64,000 nucleotides of DNA. It comes from Rahnella variigena. Its GTDB lineage: Bacteria > Pseudomonadota > Gammaproteobacteria > Enterobacterales > Enterobacteriaceae. The stretch is from positions 558,001 through 622,000 of the forward strand of contig NZ_NSDJ01000002.1 of NCBI RefSeq assembly GCF_003610915.1, written 5' to 3'. The notes beneath the pieces are model-generated. The model was given only the letters and a program-made list of their open reading frames with translations, was not told the DNA's origin and ran no database searches. Every line of letters starts with the position of its first letter. Position 1 is the first letter of the stretch. This document shows positions 53,215-62,530 of this stretch, piece after piece. The position numbers were made by a program, and so were the translations under genes.

Positions 53215-54111
53215 TTACGGATGTGTTTTCTGAGTCAGACCGGCGCTGGTGCGCACCTGCTCAAGAATGGCGGTCCAGTCCTGACGTCCGCGCCCGGCGG
53301 CACGCGCCTGGTTGTAGACTTCGCGGGAAGCCGCACCGAGCGGCATCGGCACATGCAACTGATTGGCGACGTCCAGCGCGATACCGAGATCTTTATGGGC
53401 GAGGTCAATCATGAAGGCCGGCGACAAATCGCCTTTCAGCACTTTGTTTGGCCATGAAGTGGTGAAGTGACCTTTTCCGGCAGGTGTTCCGCTCATGACC
53501 TGCAACGCCACTTCGAAAGAGAGTTCCAGCGCTTCGCACAGCACGGCGGCTTCGGCGGAGAGCGCATTCAGGGCGATGCTCATGTAGTTATTGATCAGCT
53601 TGACGCGGATACCTTTGCCCGGCCCGCCCGCATTAATCAGTTCAGATCCCATCGCCATCAGCACAGGCGTCGCCCGCTCAACCTGTTTCTGCGTACCGCC
53701 CGCCAGCAGCAGTAAAGTCCCTGCTACAGCGTGATCCGAGGTTCTGCCGACCGGCACGTCCATCAGGCTGAAACCTTTTTCGTGCATCTGCGCGATCAGC
53801 TTGTCAGTTTGCAACGGATGAATGGTCGACATGTCGATAACCAGCGCCGACGGGCTAAGGGTTTCGCAGATACCGTCGCGGCCAAATAACACATCGCGCA
53901 CCAGATCACCGTTGGGCAGCATGGTGATGACAAATTCTGCGCCCTCCGCTGCCTCTGCCGCGCTCTTGCTGCCCGTTGCTCCCTGCTGCACCAGCGCTGC
54001 CACAGCCTGCGGATTAAGATCGAACACCGCTAACCGGTGTTCCTGTTTAATCAGGTTGGCCGCCATCGGAGCGCCCATTTGCCCCAGACCAATAAATGCC
54101 ACATTTGCCAT
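53215..54111 (-). CDS. yihU: 3-sulfolactaldehyde reductase YihU
   Basis: 298 residues, hydroxyisobutyrate-dehydrogenase family. Reduces 3-sulfolactaldehyde to DHPS with NADH. Seen: [15 protein letters not shown] at the start (cofactor loop), [16 protein letters not shown] (sulfonate-binding Arg/Ser), [17 protein letters not shown] with the catalytic Lys. Start at 54111 follows AGGAGAG; the longer frame to 54144 lacks support. First gene of the yihU-T-S-Q-P-O operon. Confidence 0.96.
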   Translation of the reverse strand: MANVAFIGLGQMGAPMAANLIKQEHRLAVFDLNPQAVAALVQQGATGSKSAAEAAEGAEFVITMLPNGDLVRDVLFGRDGICETLSPSALVIDMSTIHPLQTDKLIAQMHEKGFSLMDVPVGRTSDHAVAGTLLLLAGGTQKQVERATPVLMAMGSELINAGGPGKGIRVKLINNYMSIALNALSAEAAVLCEALELSFEVALQVMSGTPAGKGHFTTSWPNKVLKGDLSPAFMIDLAHKDLGIALDVANQLHVPMPLGAASREVYNQARAAGRGRQDWTAILEQVRTSAGLTQKTHP

Positions 54112-54141
54112 GCGTCTCTCCTTTGTGCTGATCAGCCATGT

Positions 54142-54216
54142 CACTTTTTGATAATCAGTGCTGTCTTTGTTTGTCGTTTTTTGATCGTATTTGTAATTTC
54201 AGGTCAAAAAATTGAC
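54142..54216. promoter_or_regulatory. Candidate CsqR operators between yihU and yihV
   Basis: A dyad CACT..TGATAATCA..GTG (54142-54160), a TTTTTTGATCG element (about 54177-54187) and the perfect dyad GTCAA-AAAA-TTGAC (54203-54216) share TTTTTGA/TCAAAAA cores in the 172-base divergent region. Known: CsqR (YihW) binds here in E. coli. Site limits are inferred. Confidence 0.45.
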
Positions 54217-54283
54217 AGCCATCACTTTTTTAACAATTCGCTTAATTAAAATAACCTCATCAAAACACGCTTAAGGAACAGCC

Positions 54284-55180
54284 ATGATTCGCATTGCCTG
54301 TGTCGGGATCACCGTGATGGACCGGATCTATTACGTGAATGAATTACCTGCGGAAGGAGGGAAATATGTCGCTGAAAAATATCATGAAGTGGGTGGAGGT
54401 CCGGCAGCCACTGCCGCAGTGGCTGCGGCGAAACTGGGCGCAGAGGTGGACTTTATTGGCCGCGTGGGCGATGACGATACCGGCAACCGGCTGCTCGCGG
54501 AGCTGGGATCCCTGGGGGTAAATACCCGCTACGTCCGTCGCATTGATCAGGCGCGTTCTTCGCAATCTGCCATTCTGGTGGATCAACACGGTGAGCGGAT
54601 TATCATCAATTATCCCAGCCCGGATTTACCCGTTTGCGCCACGTGGCTACAGGCCATCGACTTTTCGCAGTGGGATGTGGTGCTGGCGGACGTGCGCTGG
54701 CACGACGGCGCGAAACAAGCGTTCACACTGGCGCGTCAGGCCGGTGTGCTCACCGTGCTGGATGCCGATGTAACACCGCAGGATATCGCCGATCTGGTGG
54801 CGTTAAGCGATCACAGCGCATTCTCTGCCCCTGGTTTGCAGCGGCTGACCGGAAAAACTGACGCCGGTGCTGCGTTAATTAACGCACAAACGCTCACAAA
54901 GGGTCATGTGTATGTCACGCAAGGCGGACAAGGTTGTCTGTGGCTGGAAAATGGCAGTCTGCATCATCAGCCCGGGTTTGCCGTCAGCGTGGTGGACACG
55001 ACCGGCGCGGGGGATGTTTTTCACGGCGCGCTGGCCGTCAGTCTGGCCCAGGGCGCGGATTGTGGGGAAGCCGTGCGTTTTGCCAGTGGTGTGGCCGCCC
55101 TGAAATGCACAAAGCCAGGTGGCCGTGCCGGAATTCCCGACTGTGATCAGACACGGTCTTTTTTGTCACTTTCTGTATAG
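54284..55180 (+). CDS. yihV: 6-deoxy-6-sulfofructose kinase YihV (PfkB family)
   Basis: 298 residues, like E. coli. Phosphorylates 6-deoxy-6-sulfofructose at C1. Seen: RIACVGITVMDRIYYVNELP at the start, GGGPAATAAVAAAKLGAEVDFIGRVGDD (substrate site), and VDTTGAGDVFHGAL with the catalytic Asp and anion hole. Divergent from yihU and 36 bases before yihW. Confidence 0.96.
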   Translation: MIRIACVGITVMDRIYYVNELPAEGGKYVAEKYHEVGGGPAATAAVAAAKLGAEVDFIGRVGDDDTGNRLLAELGSLGVNTRYVRRIDQARSSQSAILVDQHGERIIINYPSPDLPVCATWLQAIDFSQWDVVLADVRWHDGAKQAFTLARQAGVLTVLDADVTPQDIADLVALSDHSAFSAPGLQRLTGKTDAGAALINAQTLTKGHVYVTQGGQGCLWLENGSLHHQPGFAVSVVDTTGAGDVFHGALAVSLAQGADCGEAVRFASGVAALKCTKPGGRAGIPDCDQTRSFLSLSV

Positions 55181-55216
55181 AATACGACTCAGACGCTCAT
55201 TTTTAGAGGTATGCCC

Positions 55217-56002
55217 ATGAGTCTTACTGAACTGACTGGGAATCCGCGCCACGATCAGCTGCTCGGGCTGATTGGTGAAAACGGGTATATGAACATTGAA
55301 GAACTGGCAGCCTTACTTGATGTCTCGACGCAAACCGTACGCCGGGATATCCGCAAGCTCAGTGAACAGGGATTGGTATCGCGTCATCACGGCGGCGCGG
55401 GTCGGGCCTCCAGCGTAGTCAATACGGCCTTTGAGCAGCGGGAAATGTCGTGGACAGAAGAGAAAAAAGCGATTGCACAAGCGATCGCCGATTACATTCC
55501 CGACGGCTCGACGGTATTTATTACCATTGGTACCACGGTTGAACAGGTGGCGCATGCCCTGCTCAATCATAACCATCTGCGCATTATCACAAACTGCCTG
55601 CGTGTCGCCCATATTCTGTATAAGAATCCGCGATTTGAGGTGATGGTGCCGGGCGGAACGCTGCGTCCTCACAACGGCGGAATTATCGGGCCTTCGGCGA
55701 CGGCTTTTGTGGCGGGATTCCGCGCAGATTATCTGGTCACCAGCGTCGGCGCGATAGAAAGCGATGGCGCTTTAATGGAATTTGATGTCAACGAGGCCAG
55801 CGTGGCGAAAACCATGATGGCGCACTCACGGCATATCCTTCTGGCTGCGGACCATACCAAATATCATGCTTCCGCCGCCGTTGAAATCGGCAATGTTTCT
55901 CAGGTGACGGCATTATTTACGGATGAACTTCCTGCGGCGGGTTTACACAAGTTATTGAAAAACAACCAGGTCGAAATTGTTAAAGCCATTCCGTCGGATT
56001 AA
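55217..56002 (+). CDS. yihW: DeoR-family regulator YihW/CsqR
   Basis: 261 residues. Repressor of the sulfoquinovose genes. Seen: N-terminal HTH with MNIEELAALLDVSTQTVRRDIRKLSEQG, then an isomerase-like sensor domain with ITNCLRVAHILYKNPRFEVMVPGGTLR and SVGAIESDGALMEFD, as in E. coli CsqR. The ATG at 55217 is favoured, since GAGG lies 7 bases before it; the ATG at 55211 is too close to it. Known ligands are sulfoquinovose or its glycoside. Confidence 0.95.
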   Translation: MSLTELTGNPRHDQLLGLIGENGYMNIEELAALLDVSTQTVRRDIRKLSEQGLVSRHHGGAGRASSVVNTAFEQREMSWTEEKKAIAQAIADYIPDGSTVFITIGTTVEQVAHALLNHNHLRIITNCLRVAHILYKNPRFEVMVPGGTLRPHNGGIIGPSATAFVAGFRADYLVTSVGAIESDGALMEFDVNEASVAKTMMAHSRHILLAADHTKYHASAAVEIGNVSQVTALFTDELPAAGLHKLLKNNQVEIVKAIPSD

Positions 56003-56039
56003 CGGGCATAATCCCCCTCCTCGTAAATTTTTATAAGAA

Positions 56040-56843
56040 ATGAGTCTGCATATGACAAATAAGGATGTTTTTTCAAACAAATTCAATATTCAGCCTGAGG
56101 GCGATATTGTTTGCCATGTTACAGATGAGTACGGGGACATCATCGTCGCGGACACAGAAGAGCACCGGATATTGCGTTTTGAAGGCATTAACGAGCAGAG
56201 CAAAATGCTCAAAAAAGACGTTAATTTGCCTGTTCATCACTATTCCAAAGCCATGTTGATGGCGACTGCGTTTACTTCCGGGCGGACTGCGCTTCTGCTC
56301 GGACTTGGCGGAGGCGCATTACTGCGCGCGCTTCATACTCTTGATGAACAGCGGATTATGGATGTGGTTGAGCTGAGAGCGGGTGTGTTATCCGTCGCGC
56401 AGGAATGGTTTACGTTGCCCGGGTCGGACAAAATCTCTTATTACATTGAAGACGCAGAACATTATTTGCGCAGAGAGCATACGCATCAGTACGATCTGAT
56501 TTTCTCAGATCTGTACTCAGCCTTTTCGATGGAGCCACGTCAGGGTACAGAAGCTTTTCTGAGATTGTGTCTGGAAAAATTGAGCGATCAGGGCTGGCTT
56601 GTGCTGAATTATTACGAGGTGCCACGAGCCGGAAGCGCATTATCTTGCGCACTGCGGGAGGTATTTGGTGAGGTACTTTATTGCCGGGTGCCGAGTGGGA
56701 ATGTCGTCATTTATGCAGCCAGAAAACCACATCTGCAGACAATAAGTGAATTTAGAGAGCAGGCCCAATTGTTGCTTTCTCGTCTGAACATCGGCAACGA
56801 GATGGGTGATCTGTCGAAAAATATTGTCCCGCTGTACCCGTAG
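56040..56843 (+). CDS. Spermidine-synthase-like Rossmann protein
   Basis: 267 residues. Seen: TALLLGLGGGALLRALH (SAM/dcSAM-binding loop, about 80-96), VVELRAGVLSVA and YDLIFSDLYSAF, as in SpeE-like proteins and fused spermidine-synthase-type methyltransferases. No SpeD partner nearby. The start could be 56040 or 56052. Not the housekeeping speE by context. No substrate is claimed. Confidence 0.7.
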   Translation: MSLHMTNKDVFSNKFNIQPEGDIVCHVTDEYGDIIVADTEEHRILRFEGINEQSKMLKKDVNLPVHHYSKAMLMATAFTSGRTALLLGLGGGALLRALHTLDEQRIMDVVELRAGVLSVAQEWFTLPGSDKISYYIEDAEHYLRREHTHQYDLIFSDLYSAFSMEPRQGTEAFLRLCLEKLSDQGWLVLNYYEVPRAGSALSCALREVFGEVLYCRVPSGNVVIYAARKPHLQTISEFREQAQLLLSRLNIGNEMGDLSKNIVPLYP

Positions 56844-56857
56844 CCGCCTCTCAGGCG

Positions 56858-56896
56858 TGCCCCTGACCTCTGACATTTATGCCAGCGGCAGGGGCA
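56858..56896. terminator. Bidirectional hairpin between convergent genes
   Basis: Perfect 8-bp stem TGCCCCTG/CAGGGGCA with a 23-base loop, between the ends of the spermidine-synthase-like gene and chbG. Confidence 0.5.
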
Positions 56897-56902
56897 TTCC
56901 GG

Positions 56903-57661
56903 TCATAAATCTTTAAACGATCCCAGCCGGAATCCGCGTTCTGTAATGGCGGACTTCAGCGTTTCTGACGTCAGCACATCCAGTTCTGCCAGACGCGGAT
57001 AGCAATATTTACTCGCCAGAATGGTGTTATCAATAAACGATGGATGCGTCATGATCTCAACAGAGCGATTGCCGCGCTGCGTCGCATTGTCCAGCGTTTG
57101 CAGAAACAGCGCTTCTGAAATGGCATCGCCGTAGAACGTGCTGTCGAAACCGTCGGTACTTTTCGCGCCACACAGAGCAATTTCACCCTTGCGGACTTCG
57201 TCACGGTCAATACGCACCGGAACGCCCTTCTCTTTCGCGAACGCTTCCACTATAGGGAATATTTCCGCAAACATATGCACGTGGTGGTGACTGTCGATAT
57301 GTGTCGGCATTTTGCCAAACAGCTCGATAAAACGACTGAACTGACATTCCAGTTCACGGGCGATTTCATCCAGCGGCAGGGTTCCGGCCTCGGCCATTTT
57401 CCAGATCCATTTGCCCAGCTCGCCTTCACGGGTCAGATTTGGCATAGGCGAAAGTGGACGACCTAACGTCAGGACAAAATGCATCCCGACGCTCAGTTGC
57501 GGACTGACTTTGCTGAGTACGGCGGCGTGTTCGATGCCCGACGCATTCATCATCGCCGTGGTAGATCGCACCACGCCGTGAGTAAACGCCTCAATGATCC
57601 CGTAATTTTGTGCTTTGCAAAGCCCGAAGTCGTCCGCGTTCACAATCAGTAATTTATCCAT
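56903..57661 (-). CDS. chbG: Chitooligosaccharide deacetylase ChbG
   Basis: 252 residues, YdjC family. Removes one acetyl group from chitobiose-6-phosphate, which gives the inducer and substrate for ChbF. Seen: NADDFGLC with metal-binding Asp residues at the start and [10 protein letters not shown] with metal-binding histidines (about 120-129). ATG at 57661 follows AGGGG by 5 bases. Last gene of the chb operon. Confidence 0.95.
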   Translation of the reverse strand: MDKLLIVNADDFGLCKAQNYGIIEAFTHGVVRSTTAMMNASGIEHAAVLSKVSPQLSVGMHFVLTLGRPLSPMPNLTREGELGKWIWKMAEAGTLPLDEIARELECQFSRFIELFGKMPTHIDSHHHVHMFAEIFPIVEAFAKEKGVPVRIDRDEVRKGEIALCGAKSTDGFDSTFYGDAISEALFLQTLDNATQRGNRSVEIMTHPSFIDNTILASKYCYPRLAELDVLTSETLKSAITERGFRLGSFKDL

Positions 57662-57682
57662 AAACACCCCTTCCGGAGAGCC

Positions 57683-57700
57683 TTCCCTTGCGGGAAGGCG
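57683..57700 (-). repeat. Intercistronic hairpin between chbF and chbG
   Basis: CCTTCCC-TTGC-GGGAAGG stem with a 4-base loop, extended by one more G-C pair, in the 44-base gap. Confidence 0.5.
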
Positions 57701-57705
57701 ATGGG

Positions 57706-59049
57706 TTATTTTAACGCGGCAATGGTTTTTGCAAAATTCGGCAGCAGTTTTTCATGTGCCAGCAACATTTCGCGTGCCAGTATTTCGGCATCTTTATCGG
57801 AATGGATCAGCGGGCTGAGGTTCATCGCCAGCAGCACATCGTTCAGCTCGCCGCTGATGGCGGCATTGCTTGCAGCAATCTCAAAACCTTTGATGGTGTA
57901 GATAAGCCCCAGCACTTTTTCGTCGAAGTGCGTGATGCGCGGATGGGGTTTTGCGCCGTCACGCCCGATGGTGCAGGTCATTTCCACCGCCCAGTCAGCC
58001 GGAATATTATCAATATGCCCGTTGTGCGGGAAATTGACGTACTGTTCAGTTTGCTTGTCGTTATAAATCGCGCTGATCACTTCACACGCCGCATCGGAAT
58101 AATAAGCGCCGCCGCGAAGTTCCAGCTCTTTTGGCTTCACGTTCAGATCAGGATTTTTGTACAAATCGAACAGCTGCTTCTCGACTTTTTGCACCACAGT
58201 GGCACGCGCGCCGCCTTTGTAGAACTCACCCATTTCAATCGCCAGCATCTCTTTCTGCTTGAAGTAGTACAACAGGTAAGAACACGGCAGCAGATTCAGA
58301 GAGCGGATCAGGCCTTCGCTGAACGGCAGGTCGAAGATGTTTTTCACCGAACCGGCGGTCAGTGTGCCGGAAGCCACACCGTCGAGCAGTTCGTCAAAAC
58401 GTGATTCGCCGTTCACAATGACATCTTTGATGAACACCATGTGGTTCAGGCCAAAGAGGTCAATGGACAAGTCATCCTGCGGCGTCAGTTTCAGTACATC
58501 CTGAATGAACATTTTCATGCCGACAGGGATGTTGCACACGCCGATGAATTTTTTGAATTTGGTGTGACGGAATACCGCTTCAGTGACCATACCGGCCGGG
58601 TTGGTGAAGTTGATCACCCAGGCGTCCGGGCAGATTTCTTCGACATCTTTAATGATGTCAAAAATCACCGGAATGGTACGCAACCCTTTAAACAAGCCAC
58701 CTGCGCCGTTGGTCTCCTGCCCCAGATAGCCGTGACTCAGCGGAATACGTTCATCAAGTTCACGCGCTTTTAACTGACCGACGCGCAGTTGCGTGGTGAC
58801 GAAATCGGCGTCTACCAGTGCTTCGCGGCGGTTCAGCGTTTTATGCATGACAATCGGCACACCGGCGCGTTCCACCATACGCTGGCAGAGATTGAAGATA
58901 ATATCCTGCTTCTCTTTTCCGCCTTCGACATCCACCAGCCATAATTCAGTGATCGGTAATTCTGCGTAGCGTTTAATAAAGCCTTCCAGTAATTCCGGGG
59001 TATAGCTGCTCCCGCCACCAATAGTGACGACTTTCAGTTTTTTAGTCAT
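57706..59049 (-). CDS. chbF: 6-phospho-beta-glucosidase/chitobiose-6-P hydrolase ChbF (GH4)
   Basis: 447 residues (E. coli 450). Splits phosphorylated, mono-deacetylated chitobiose with NAD and a metal. Seen: [17 protein letters not shown] (NAD-binding), GVCNIPVGM with the metal-binding Cys, LFGLNHMVF with the metal-binding His, and FTNPAGM. The ATG at 59049 follows GGAG. It lies downstream of chbR and before chbG. Confidence 0.95.
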   Translation of the reverse strand: MTKKLKVVTIGGGSSYTPELLEGFIKRYAELPITELWLVDVEGGKEKQDIIFNLCQRMVERAGVPIVMHKTLNRREALVDADFVTTQLRVGQLKARELDERIPLSHGYLGQETNGAGGLFKGLRTIPVIFDIIKDVEEICPDAWVINFTNPAGMVTEAVFRHTKFKKFIGVCNIPVGMKMFIQDVLKLTPQDDLSIDLFGLNHMVFIKDVIVNGESRFDELLDGVASGTLTAGSVKNIFDLPFSEGLIRSLNLLPCSYLLYYFKQKEMLAIEMGEFYKGGARATVVQKVEKQLFDLYKNPDLNVKPKELELRGGAYYSDAACEVISAIYNDKQTEQYVNFPHNGHIDNIPADWAVEMTCTIGRDGAKPHPRITHFDEKVLGLIYTIKGFEIAASNAAISGELNDVLLAMNLSPLIHSDKDAEILAREMLLAHEKLLPNFAKTIAALK

Positions 59050-59114
59050 AGGGACTCCCGTGCAATAATCATGCACTGCAAATTAATACAGAAATATTGT
59101 TGAATGAACCGACA

Positions 59115-59951
59115 TTAATTAATACTGCACAACTTCTTCCGGTAATGGTTCGGCGTAAAAGAAGTCAGCTTTTTAAAGTTTTTAATAAACATACTCGGGC
59201 TACTGTAACCGGAATCAAAAGCAATATCCGTGACCGAGTAGTTGGTGATCTCCAGCTGTTTTTTGGCAAAATCAATACGGATTTCATTTATAATCTGCAT
59301 CGGCGTTTTGCCATAATGTCGCTGCGTCGCGCGCGTCAGGTATTCCTGCGACTTCCCGGAAAGCTCCACCATATTGGATAATGCTTTATCACCGAAGCGC
59401 GCTTTATCATGCATTTTCTCAATCGCCGTTTTCAGCCAGACTGGAATATCAGGCGTCACTTCTGATTCACGGTGATGACGTAAGCGGTTAACAATATAAA
59501 ACGTCACCATCTCCAGAAATTCATTGAATTCACCGTTGCGGAAATTCAGTGAAGCAATGACCGACTCAATATAAGCCAGGAATTCCGTTTTTATCTGATA
59601 GACCTGCGATGCAACAAATCTGGCAGGTAATAAAGATAAATAATGTTGCTCGAAAAAAGCTTTACTGATCCCAACATTTAAAATCCGGGTGGCACCAAAT
59701 TCATAAAAACTTTGATGGTTAGAACCTAACGGGATGAAAACGAAATCGCCACGTTCTAAAAGTACCCGTTTGCCGTTAACGTGTTGAAAATACCGGCCAG
59801 TCAGGACGATGGTGAACTCATAGTAGTCATGCTCATGCAACCCGGAGATGCTTTCTACCTTGTTGTAGATAAACATGTGGAAATTCTGACCGTCGAAGAG
59901 TTGATTTTCGCGCGCTGTCTTAATTTCCATACTGAGTACCGGTGGCTGCAT
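59115..59951 (-). CDS. chbR: AraC-family regulator ChbR
   Basis: 278 residues. Dual regulator of the chb operon. Seen: cupin-type N-terminal part with [34 protein letters not shown], and C-terminal AraC HTH with [63 protein letters not shown]. Very close to E. coli ChbR. Known: represses without and activates with ChbG-deacetylated sugar phosphate. Confidence 0.95.
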   Translation of the reverse strand: MQPPVLSMEIKTARENQLFDGQNFHMFIYNKVESISGLHEHDYYEFTIVLTGRYFQHVNGKRVLLERGDFVFIPLGSNHQSFYEFGATRILNVGISKAFFEQHYLSLLPARFVASQVYQIKTEFLAYIESVIASLNFRNGEFNEFLEMVTFYIVNRLRHHRESEVTPDIPVWLKTAIEKMHDKARFGDKALSNMVELSGKSQEYLTRATQRHYGKTPMQIINEIRIDFAKKQLEITNYSVTDIAFDSGYSSPSMFIKNFKKLTSFTPNHYRKKLCSIN

Positions 59952-59965
59952 TATGGTTCCCTACG

Positions 59966-60313
59966 TTATTTTATTTTCTCATGAAGCTCAATGAGTTCTG
60001 CAATCAGTTCGCGGGCGAGCATGGATGTCATCAGGTGATCCTGCGCGTGAACCAGCACCAGGCTGACTTTGGTTTTGCCTTCGCCCTGATCTTCTTCAAT
60101 CAGTTTGGTCTGTATCAGATGGGCTTCATTGAGCGCCATTCTCGATTGCGCCATCACTGCACGCGCCTGCTCAAAATCGCCTTCTTTAGCTTTTTTCAGT
60201 GCTGAATACGCCAGGCTGCGGGCCTGTCCGGAGTTAATAATCAGCCCCATCACCACTTCTTCTAAATCCTGCAGTTCGCTTTCGGTATCAACAATGCTGT
60301 CTAAATCCATCAT
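59966..60313 (-). CDS. chbA: PTS IIA component ChbA, chitobiose-specific
   Basis: 115 residues. Phosphocarrier of the lactose/chitobiose PTS. Seen: LEEVVMGLIINSGQARSLAY and KTKVSLVLVHAQDHLMTS with the phosphorylated His (about residue 89). GGAGAG stands before ATGATG. Fits E. coli ChbA except for a shorter tail. It lies between chbC and chbR, as in E. coli. Confidence 0.96.
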   Translation of the reverse strand: MMDLDSIVDTESELQDLEEVVMGLIINSGQARSLAYSALKKAKEGDFEQARAVMAQSRMALNEAHLIQTKLIEEDQGEGKTKVSLVLVHAQDHLMTSMLARELIAELIELHEKIK

Positions 60314-60340
60314 TTTTATCTCTCCGTGATTTACCGGGTA

Positions 60341-60366
60341 GCGGCAGGAAGCTTGCCCCGCCGCTG
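60341..60366 (-). repeat. Intercistronic hairpin between chbC and chbA
   Basis: AGCGGC/GCCGCT stem around an AAGCTT-containing loop in the 63-base gap. No U-run. Confidence 0.4.
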
Positions 60367-60376
60367 TCCGTTCAGA

Positions 60377-61735
60377 TTAAAATTTCAGTGCTGCGGCAAT
60401 GTCTTCTTCGCTTTCTTCTTCCTCGATTATCGCCTGCGCTTTGTTCGACAAGATTACGAAAGGCATATAAACCAGCGTGGCGATACCAAGGTTGAACAGA
60501 GCCACTAACAAGGCGGCGATGCTGCCGTTACTGTTAAAGAAAGCACCCAGCCCCGTCGGCATGGTCCATGGCGCAAGGTTCGTCACCGGTGGAATAATCC
60601 CCATGCTGTAAGCCGCCAGCGTAATCGCAGCCAGAATCGGCTGAACCAGCACGAACGGAATAAACATCACCGGGTTCATGATAATCGGCAGGCCGAACAG
60701 GATAGGTTCGTTAATCTGGAAGATGCCTGACGGCAGCGCAAGCTTCGCGACCTGGCGGTGATCTGCACGGCGTGATGCGATAAAGATGGCGATAATCAGA
60801 CCCAGCGTCGCTCCGGAACCGCCCAGCAGGATGTAGGAATCCAGCATCGGTTTGGCCCAGAAGTGGAAGGTTTTACCCGCGTCAATCGCTGCGCTGACAG
60901 AACCGTACTCGGTATACAACGCAATGTTTTCCAGTGCCCAAGGCGTCATGATGCCGTTGTCCAGTGCGGTCAGCGCCAGTGAACCATGCACACCGAAGAA
61001 CCACAGCAGGGAGTTGAAAATCACATACGCCCAGCCGACTACGCTGCCCATCGCCGCCAGAGGTTTGGAAATAGAATCCATAATAATCTGGTGGAAGTTA
61101 TGACCGTATAATCCCAGCAACCAGGAAATGACCCCGAAGAAGAACAGAATAATAAAGCCCGGAATTAACGCAGAGAATGAACGGGAAACCGACGTCGGAA
61201 CGCTCGCGGGTAACGTAATCACCCAGTTTCTGCGAATAACAAAGGTGAACATTTCGGCGACAACCAGACCGATTATCATGCCTGAAATAATATTCGCGCC
61301 GCCTAACCAATTTGCACCGACCGCATAAGCTTCACCCACGCTATAAGGGGTAACCGTCATAAATGCGGCGACAGCTAATAAGCCTGCGGAAAGCGAATCG
61401 ACTTTTCGTTCTTCTGCTAATGCCATACCGATAAAGAACGGTGCCATTAGCGACATAATACCTAACGTTCCGTTATAGACATTAATACCAATCGTTTTTA
61501 AACCGGCCAGCGTTTCAATGGTTGATGGGTCTAAACGTACGCCCAGAGAATAAAAGAAGGAACCGGCACCGAAGTTCAGAAATACGTTATTAATTAAAAC
61601 GAACATGGCGCCAGCCAGGGTCAGCGGCATTAATTTGATAAAACCATTTTTGATGGCATTAATATGCGGCTGTTTACCTATTTTGACGGCAAAAGGAAGA
61701 AGTATCTTTTCAAGTGAATCAATGGCTTTGCTCAT
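60377..61735 (-). CDS. chbC: PTS IIC component ChbC, chitobiose-specific permease
   Basis: 452 residues, inner membrane. Transports N,N'-diacetylchitobiose. Seen: start [51 protein letters not shown], many hydrophobic helices, and [25 protein letters not shown], the sugar-binding segment of the family. AAAGGA stands before the ATG. Preceded by a hairpin (61753-61768) and a ChiX-pairing sequence. Confidence 0.95.
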   Translation of the reverse strand: MSKAIDSLEKILLPFAVKIGKQPHINAIKNGFIKLMPLTLAGAMFVLINNVFLNFGAGSFFYSLGVRLDPSTIETLAGLKTIGINVYNGTLGIMSLMAPFFIGMALAEERKVDSLSAGLLAVAAFMTVTPYSVGEAYAVGANWLGGANIISGMIIGLVVAEMFTFVIRRNWVITLPASVPTSVSRSFSALIPGFIILFFFGVISWLLGLYGHNFHQIIMDSISKPLAAMGSVVGWAYVIFNSLLWFFGVHGSLALTALDNGIMTPWALENIALYTEYGSVSAAIDAGKTFHFWAKPMLDSYILLGGSGATLGLIIAIFIASRRADHRQVAKLALPSGIFQINEPILFGLPIIMNPVMFIPFVLVQPILAAITLAAYSMGIIPPVTNLAPWTMPTGLGAFFNSNGSIAALLVALFNLGIATLVYMPFVILSNKAQAIIEEEESEEDIAAALKF

Positions 61736-61752
61736 TGGGATTTTCCTTTAAT

Positions 61753-61768
61753 GCCGCCATCCGGCGGC
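61753..61768 (-). repeat. Hairpin just upstream of chbC
   Basis: GCCGCC-ATCC-GGCGGC, a 6-bp GC stem with a 4-base loop, 18-33 bases before the chbC start; it lies between the ChiX-like target and the ribosome site. Confidence 0.45.
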
Positions 61769-61774
61769 CAGGGT

Positions 61775-61793
61775 ATGAAATTCGCTCTTTGAC
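61775..61793 (-). promoter_or_regulatory. ChiX-trap sequence in the chbB-chbC spacer
   Basis: On the minus strand GTCAAAGAG-C-GAATTTCAT is complementary to the pairing region of the small RNA ChiX (ATGAAATTC-CTCTTTGAC) apart from one inserted base. Known: in E. coli and Salmonella the chbB-chbC spacer of the mRNA traps ChiX and thereby turns on chitoporin. A second GTCAAAGAG lies at 61807-61815 (about). Confidence 0.7.
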
Positions 61794-61862
61794 TGGAGTT
61801 CTCTTTGACTTAAAAATTTCAATATAAAGACGTTCAATTTAAAAATAAGGAAAAACGGTAAA

Positions 61863-62183
61863 TTACTGCGCTGCTGCTTTTTTGATCGCAGCAACCGCTG
61901 CTTTCAGTACACCTAACCCATCAATTTTGCCGTACAGAGCAGAATCGATCACTTCAACCGGTTTGCCCGGTAATACTTTTTTGATTTCGTCGAGCATGTA
62001 GGCAATTTGTGGTCCGAGTAACACCACATCTGCGGCGGCACCTTTTTCGGCAGCCAGTGTTTCTGGGAATGCTTCGATAATGACCGGTACTTCATATTTC
62101 TCGGCCTGGACTTTCATTTTAGAAACCAGCAACGAGGTAGACATTCCGGCGGAACAAAACAAATAAATGACTTTCTTTTCCAT
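61863..62183 (-). CDS. chbB: PTS IIB component ChbB, chitobiose-specific
   Basis: 106 residues, the same length as in E. coli. Seen: [21 protein letters not shown] with the phosphorylated Cys10, and [17 protein letters not shown]. The ATG at 62183 follows GAGGG; the frame continues to 62363 without a start that makes sense. First gene of chbBCARFG, 127 bases before chbC. Confidence 0.96.
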   Translation of the reverse strand: MEKKVIYLFCSAGMSTSLLVSKMKVQAEKYEVPVIIEAFPETLAAEKGAAADVVLLGPQIAYMLDEIKKVLPGKPVEVIDSALYGKIDGLGVLKAAVAAIKKAAAQ

Positions 62184-62486
62184 GATGAAACCCTCATATC
62201 CCGAATAAATTACAGCTCCGACAACGGTTCCTGGTAAACCAGTAAGAATGCTTTCAAAGCCAATCGATGAAAATGACCTATTGTCTCTGCCTGAATGGAG
62301 TATACGGCATCGCTTAGGCAGGGGATAATTCTCAACTAACCAAAATTGTCTCTCCTTGACCAACGCCTATGACTCCCTTCACGTTTTGGGCAAATAATTC
62401 GCGGGGATAAATAAGATTGCGGCGCCCATGAAGCAACAACAAATTAACATTTAAGCCTACCTAAGCCGGTTATGTTATGAGAAACT
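62184..62486. promoter_or_regulatory. chb promoter region
   Basis: A minus-strand TATACT box (about 62310) with a poor -35 fits an activator-dependent promoter. An inverted repeat CTGCCT/AGGCAG flanks it. AAATAATTCGC..GATAAATAA (about 62389-62411) resembles a NagC-type site. Known regulators in E. coli are ChbR, NagC and CRP; exact sites here are inference. Confidence 0.35.
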
Positions 62487-62510
62487 AAGAATGTTTGCGC
62501 AAACATTCTT
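62487..62510. promoter_or_regulatory. Perfect 24-bp palindrome, LacI-family operator
   Basis: Each half reads AAGAATGTTTGC on its strand, with a central GC step as in LacI-family operators. It ends 20 bases before the chosen lacI-family start at 62531, so autorepression is likely. Confidence 0.7.
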
Positions 62511-62530
62511 GTATCGATCCCCGGACATCA

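Noticed and set aside
57754..58404. 216-residue plus-strand frame
   Set aside because: Antisense shadow of chbF.
62495..62530. TTG start of the LacI-family gene inside the palindrome
   Set aside because: It would place the operator within the coding sequence and has no ribosome site; GTG at 62531 is better but also weak.
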